Assembly (NCBI GenBank): GCA_021129695.1 | Contig: JAJOKU010000050.1 | Span: 1-6,820, forward strand | From: a candidate division NPL-UPA2 bacterium | GTDB lineage: Bacteria > NPL-UPA2 > JAGMAN01 | Reading direction: 5' to 3' | DNA length: 6,820 nt | Part shown: piece by piece, positions 5,209-6,820 of the stretch | Layout of the letters: the number at the start of each line of letters is the position of its first letter | Numbering within the stretch: the stretch's first letter is position 1 | Notes under the pieces: model-generated | Database searches by the model: none | Seen by the model: the letters and a program-made list of their open reading frames with translations, nothing else | What the model was told of the DNA's origin: nothing | Position numbers and translations under genes: made by a program

Positions 5209-6611
5209 GAGGTTCTCTTAAGCTATTTTCTGTCCGGGGCATTGATGTAAAGGTTCATCCAACCTTCTTTCTGCTCCTCCTTTTCTTCGGGGTCATGTTT
5301 GGAAGCGAGGGAGGAGGTATAGTAGGAGCTATCTGGGGGATGGTATTCGTCTGCCTCATTTTCCTCTGTATCATCCTGCACGAAATGAGCCATAGTCTTA
5401 CGGCTCAGCATTTTGGGGTGGAAGTAAGGGATATCACCTTGTGGCCCATCGGGGGAATAGCTTCTATGAAGAATCTTCCCAGGAAACCAAGCCAGGAATT
5501 GAAGATAGCTCTGGCCGGCCCCCCGGTAAACTTGATAGTAGCTATCCTTCTGTTTTTCATTAAAGATAAAATGCACCTGAGCTCTCCTCTCTTTCATGGC
5601 ACGGAAGTGGACCTGCTTACTGCTGTCATCCGCACCAATGTCTTTATTGCTTTTTTTAATCTGACCCCAGCCCTTCCCATGGATGGAGGGAGGATACTGA
5701 GGGCACTCTTAGCTCAGAATATGGATTACCGGAAGGCAACCAAGATAGCCGTTACCCTTGGCCAGATGTTTGCTCTCCTCTTTTTCGCGGCTGGATTGCT
5801 AGTCCGACCACCTAACCCCTTCCTTGCCCTCATTGGCATCTTCATCTACTTTGCCGCATCTCAAGAGGAAATGCTGGTAGATATGAAGGGAAAGGGCCTT
5901 CTTGCCCTAACTCTTCTCCTCTTTTTGACTGGCTGTGCCACTACTTATAATCCGGTTACAGAGACAGAGGAGAGAATAATTTACAGTCGGGAGAAAGAGA
6001 TTGCCATTGGCAGAGCAGTGGCTAAGAGAATAGAGAAGAAATACAAACTATGTGAGGAGAAAGCTCAGTATGTGGAATGGATAGGGAGGAAAGTGGCCTT
6101 TGCCTCCGATAGAATTGCCCTGCCTTATACTTTCAAGGTCATTGATAGCGACGAGCTCAATGCCTTCGCTTTGCCAGGGGGCCCAATTTATGTTACCAGG
6201 GCGTTAGTTGAAAAAGCAAATGAAGATGAGCTGGCCTGTGTCCTGGGACACGAGGTGGCTCATATCGCGGCCCGGCACGGACTGAAGAAACTCCAGGCCC
6301 ATAGGCTCTACACCCTTCTTTCCATTGCCCTCCTGTCTACGGAAGAGACCAGGGAAGCAGGCAAGTTCGCTGCTCAGGCTTTTAATCTGCTTGCCCTTGG
6401 ATACAGTCAGGAAGACGAACTTTTAGCTGATAAGAAAGGAGTGGACTATGCTTATAAGGCCGGTTTCGATCCTTATGGAATGATAACCTTCCTCGAGAAG
6501 TTGAAGGAAGAGAAGAGGAAGAAGGGATTGAGCCGAGGCTGGCTCTCCACCCATCCTCCCATCTCAGAAAGGATTACTGCTATCGAAAATCATCTTAAGA
6601 CTTTGCATTAG
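5205..6611 (+). CDS. Fusion of site-2 intramembrane protease (M50) and M48 metalloprotease
   Basis: The 468-residue protein joins two zinc proteases. Residues 1-220 are a compact site-2 protease with about six membrane segments, HEMSH (59-63) in the second and NLTPALPMDGG (152-162) supplying the third ligand D160. Such enzymes cut membrane-embedded substrates. No PDZ or CBS domain is present. Residues about 250-468 are an M48 domain: HEVAH (349-353), the third ligand E405 in E-LLA-D409, and the late STHPPISERI (448-457) seen in BepA/LoiP-type proteases. Between them, residues 227-244 form a complete lipoprotein signal with an LTGC lipobox. The two halves are in frame with no stop between, so either a real fusion is made, or an internal start at 5883 yields a separate lipoprotein, or both. 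ATGA overlaps the deacetylase stop. It is the last gene of the operon seen. Confidence 0.88.
   Translation: MRGSLKLFSVRGIDVKVHPTFFLLLLFFGVMFGSEGGGIVGAIWGMVFVCLIFLCIILHEMSHSLTAQHFGVEVRDITLWPIGGIASMKNLPRKPSQELKIALAGPPVNLIVAILLFFIKDKMHLSSPLFHGTEVDLLTAVIRTNVFIAFFNLTPALPMDGGRILRALLAQNMDYRKATKIAVTLGQMFALLFFAAGLLVRPPNPFLALIGIFIYFAASQEEMLVDMKGKGLLALTLLLFLTGCATTYNPVTETEERIIYSREKEIAIGRAVAKRIEKKYKLCEEKAQYVEWIGRKVAFASDRIALPYTFKVIDSDELNAFALPGGPIYVTRALVEKANEDELACVLGHEVAHIAARHGLKKLQAHRLYTLLSIALLSTEETREAGKFAAQAFNLLALGYSQEDELLADKKGVDYAYKAGFDPYGMITFLEKLKEEKRKKGLSRGWLSTHPPISERITAIENHLKTLH
5883..5936 (+). other. Embedded lipoprotein signal with lipobox and possible internal start
   Basis: Beginning at an in-frame ATG (5883) the codons read MKGKGLLALTLLLFLTGC: two lysines, a leucine-rich core and the lipobox LTGC with the cysteine at position 18, ideal for signal peptidase II. 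GAGGA at 5865-5869 is 13 bases upstream and a second ATG at 5871 is too close to it, so ribosome access is uncertain. In the fusion this segment would be a seventh membrane span placing the M48 domain across the membrane. Confidence 0.6.
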
Positions 6612-6646
6612 CCCGCTTTATTCATACCTTTCTTAAAATTGGAACA

Positions 6647-6686
6647 GCCCCGAGGAATTCGGAGAATTCCCGGGATAAAGTCCCTG
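6647..6686. repeat. 40-base palindromic repeat, copy A
   Basis: GCCCCGA, then a perfect 7-bp hairpin (GGAATTC, loop GGA, GAATTCC), then CGGGATAAAGTCCCTG. CCCG (6649-6652) and CGGG (6671-6674) extend the stem around one bulged A. The tail GGGA-TAAAG-TCCC (6672-6684) is itself a short palindrome that would compete with that extension. The same layout recurs 119 bases downstream. Confidence 0.75.
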
Positions 6687-6710
6687 GAATCGCTCTGCGA
6701 TTCCTAGGGA
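6681..6710. repeat. Long hairpin following repeat copy A
   Basis: GGAATCGC (6686-6693) pairs perfectly with GCGATTCC (6697-6704) around a TCT loop, and TCCCT (6681-6685) with AGGGA (6706-6710) across one bulged T, giving 13 base pairs. No T run follows on either strand, so it is not an ordinary intrinsic terminator, although it could protect the operon's 3' end. Confidence 0.65.
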
Positions 6711-6721
6711 GGCGGGCTACC

Positions 6722-6759
6722 CCGCAGGCTTTAATTAACTAAGCGTTTTAATTATGCGG
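6722..6759. repeat. AT-rich hairpin between the two repeat copies
   Basis: CCGCA (6722-6726) pairs with TGCGG (6755-6759) and TAATTA (6732-6737) with TAATTA (6749-6754), with a five-base bulge on the left arm. It is not followed by a T run. Confidence 0.45.
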
Positions 6760-6765
6760 CCCTTC

Positions 6766-6805
6766 GCCCCGAGAAATCCGAAGGATTTCCGGGATAAAGT
6801 CCCTG
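6766..6805. repeat. 40-base palindromic repeat, copy B
   Basis: It has the same length and layout as copy A: GCCCCGA, a 7-bp perfect hairpin (GAAATCC, loop GAA, GGATTTC), then the identical CGGGATAAAGTCCCTG. The two stems differ at two base pairs and both changes are compensated, while the flanks are unchanged. Sequence after 6805 diverges from copy A, and the window ends before any further hairpin could be judged. Confidence 0.75.
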
Positions 6806-6820
6806 CCCCCCCTGCTTTCT

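Larger units (their letters stand above)
6609..6719. repeat. Palindromic intergenic element framed by an 8-bp inverted repeat
   Basis: TAGCCCGC (6609-6616) is the exact reverse complement of GCGGGCTA (6712-6719). They enclose the first 40-base repeat copy and a following hairpin. The left arm contains the TAG stop codon of the protease gene. No open frame is present, so this may be a non-autonomous mobile or REP-like element, but no target duplication was found. If the arms are only chance, the inner repeats stand on their own. Confidence 0.4.

Noticed and set aside
5223..5597. Open frame of 124 codons on the minus strand inside the site-2 protease gene
   Set aside because: It lies fully opposite a well-supported gene, has no recognisable domain and no sensible neighbours.
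5650..5660. T7 run in the protease gene as a slippage site; a -1 slip would meet TAA at once
   Set aside because: The T run encodes the conserved A-F-F-N approach to the active-site motif, and a truncated product would lack the zinc ligand D160. No supporting signal is seen, so it is probably just codon use.
6681..6759. Intrinsic terminators for the operon
   Set aside because: The hairpins are strong, but none is followed by a T run on the plus strand.
6609..6820. CRISPR array or insertion sequence at the right end
   Set aside because: Only two repeat copies occur, with palindromic variable centres rather than unique spacers, and there is no transposase frame.

Overview
The window is bacterial. 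It has a complete sigma-54 gene, a tRNA without an encoded CCA end, sigma-70-type promoters, Shine-Dalgarno-led genes and a Gram-negative-style lipoprotein signal. Base composition is intermediate. The mix of sigma-54, a Memo-family protein, a COG1313 radical SAM protein, a histone-deacetylase-like hydrolase and an intergenic palindromic repeat would fit an uncultured candidate-phylum bacterium, but the sequence alone does not let me name a lineage.

Left part (1-1796). About 240 bases without a protein gene hold a cluster of strong hairpins closed by a long-range stem (a candidate structured RNA), followed by tRNA-Thr(CGT). On the opposite strand rpoN ends one base from the tRNA 3' end, with no terminator between the two. 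The rpoN start is best placed at 1745: an upstream in-frame TTG at 1796 is part of the gene's own -35 box.

Divergent control region (1746-1997). Two near-consensus promoters stand back to back, one for rpoN and one rightward. They share a perfect 10-bp inverted repeat over their -10 regions. The rightward transcript would carry a leader of about 160 bases with two long stems, one with a C(UUCG)G loop.

Rightward operon (1998-6611). The genes overlap end to end: Memo-family protein, a 51-codon small basic ORF, a DUF1844 protein, a COG1313 (PflX-like) radical SAM protein, an HDAC-superfamily hydrolase, and a site-2-protease/M48-protease fusion. Overlaps of 4 to 37 bases imply one mRNA and translational coupling. 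Two oddities stand out. First, the small ORF ends at A-AAA-AAG-TAG, a classic -1 slippery heptamer in the correct phase, and a slip there would fuse it to the DUF1844 protein. Second, the M48 half of the last protein begins with a complete lipoprotein signal, so it looks like a once separate lipoprotein joined in frame to the intramembrane protease. No shared pathway is known for these genes; the last protein suggests membrane or envelope proteolysis.

Right end (6612-6820). There is no gene. Two copies of a 40-base palindromic repeat occur, each with a perfect 7-bp stem, and the stems differ by two compensatory base-pair changes. Further hairpins lie around them, and an 8-bp inverted repeat frames the first copy and overlaps the operon's last stop codon.
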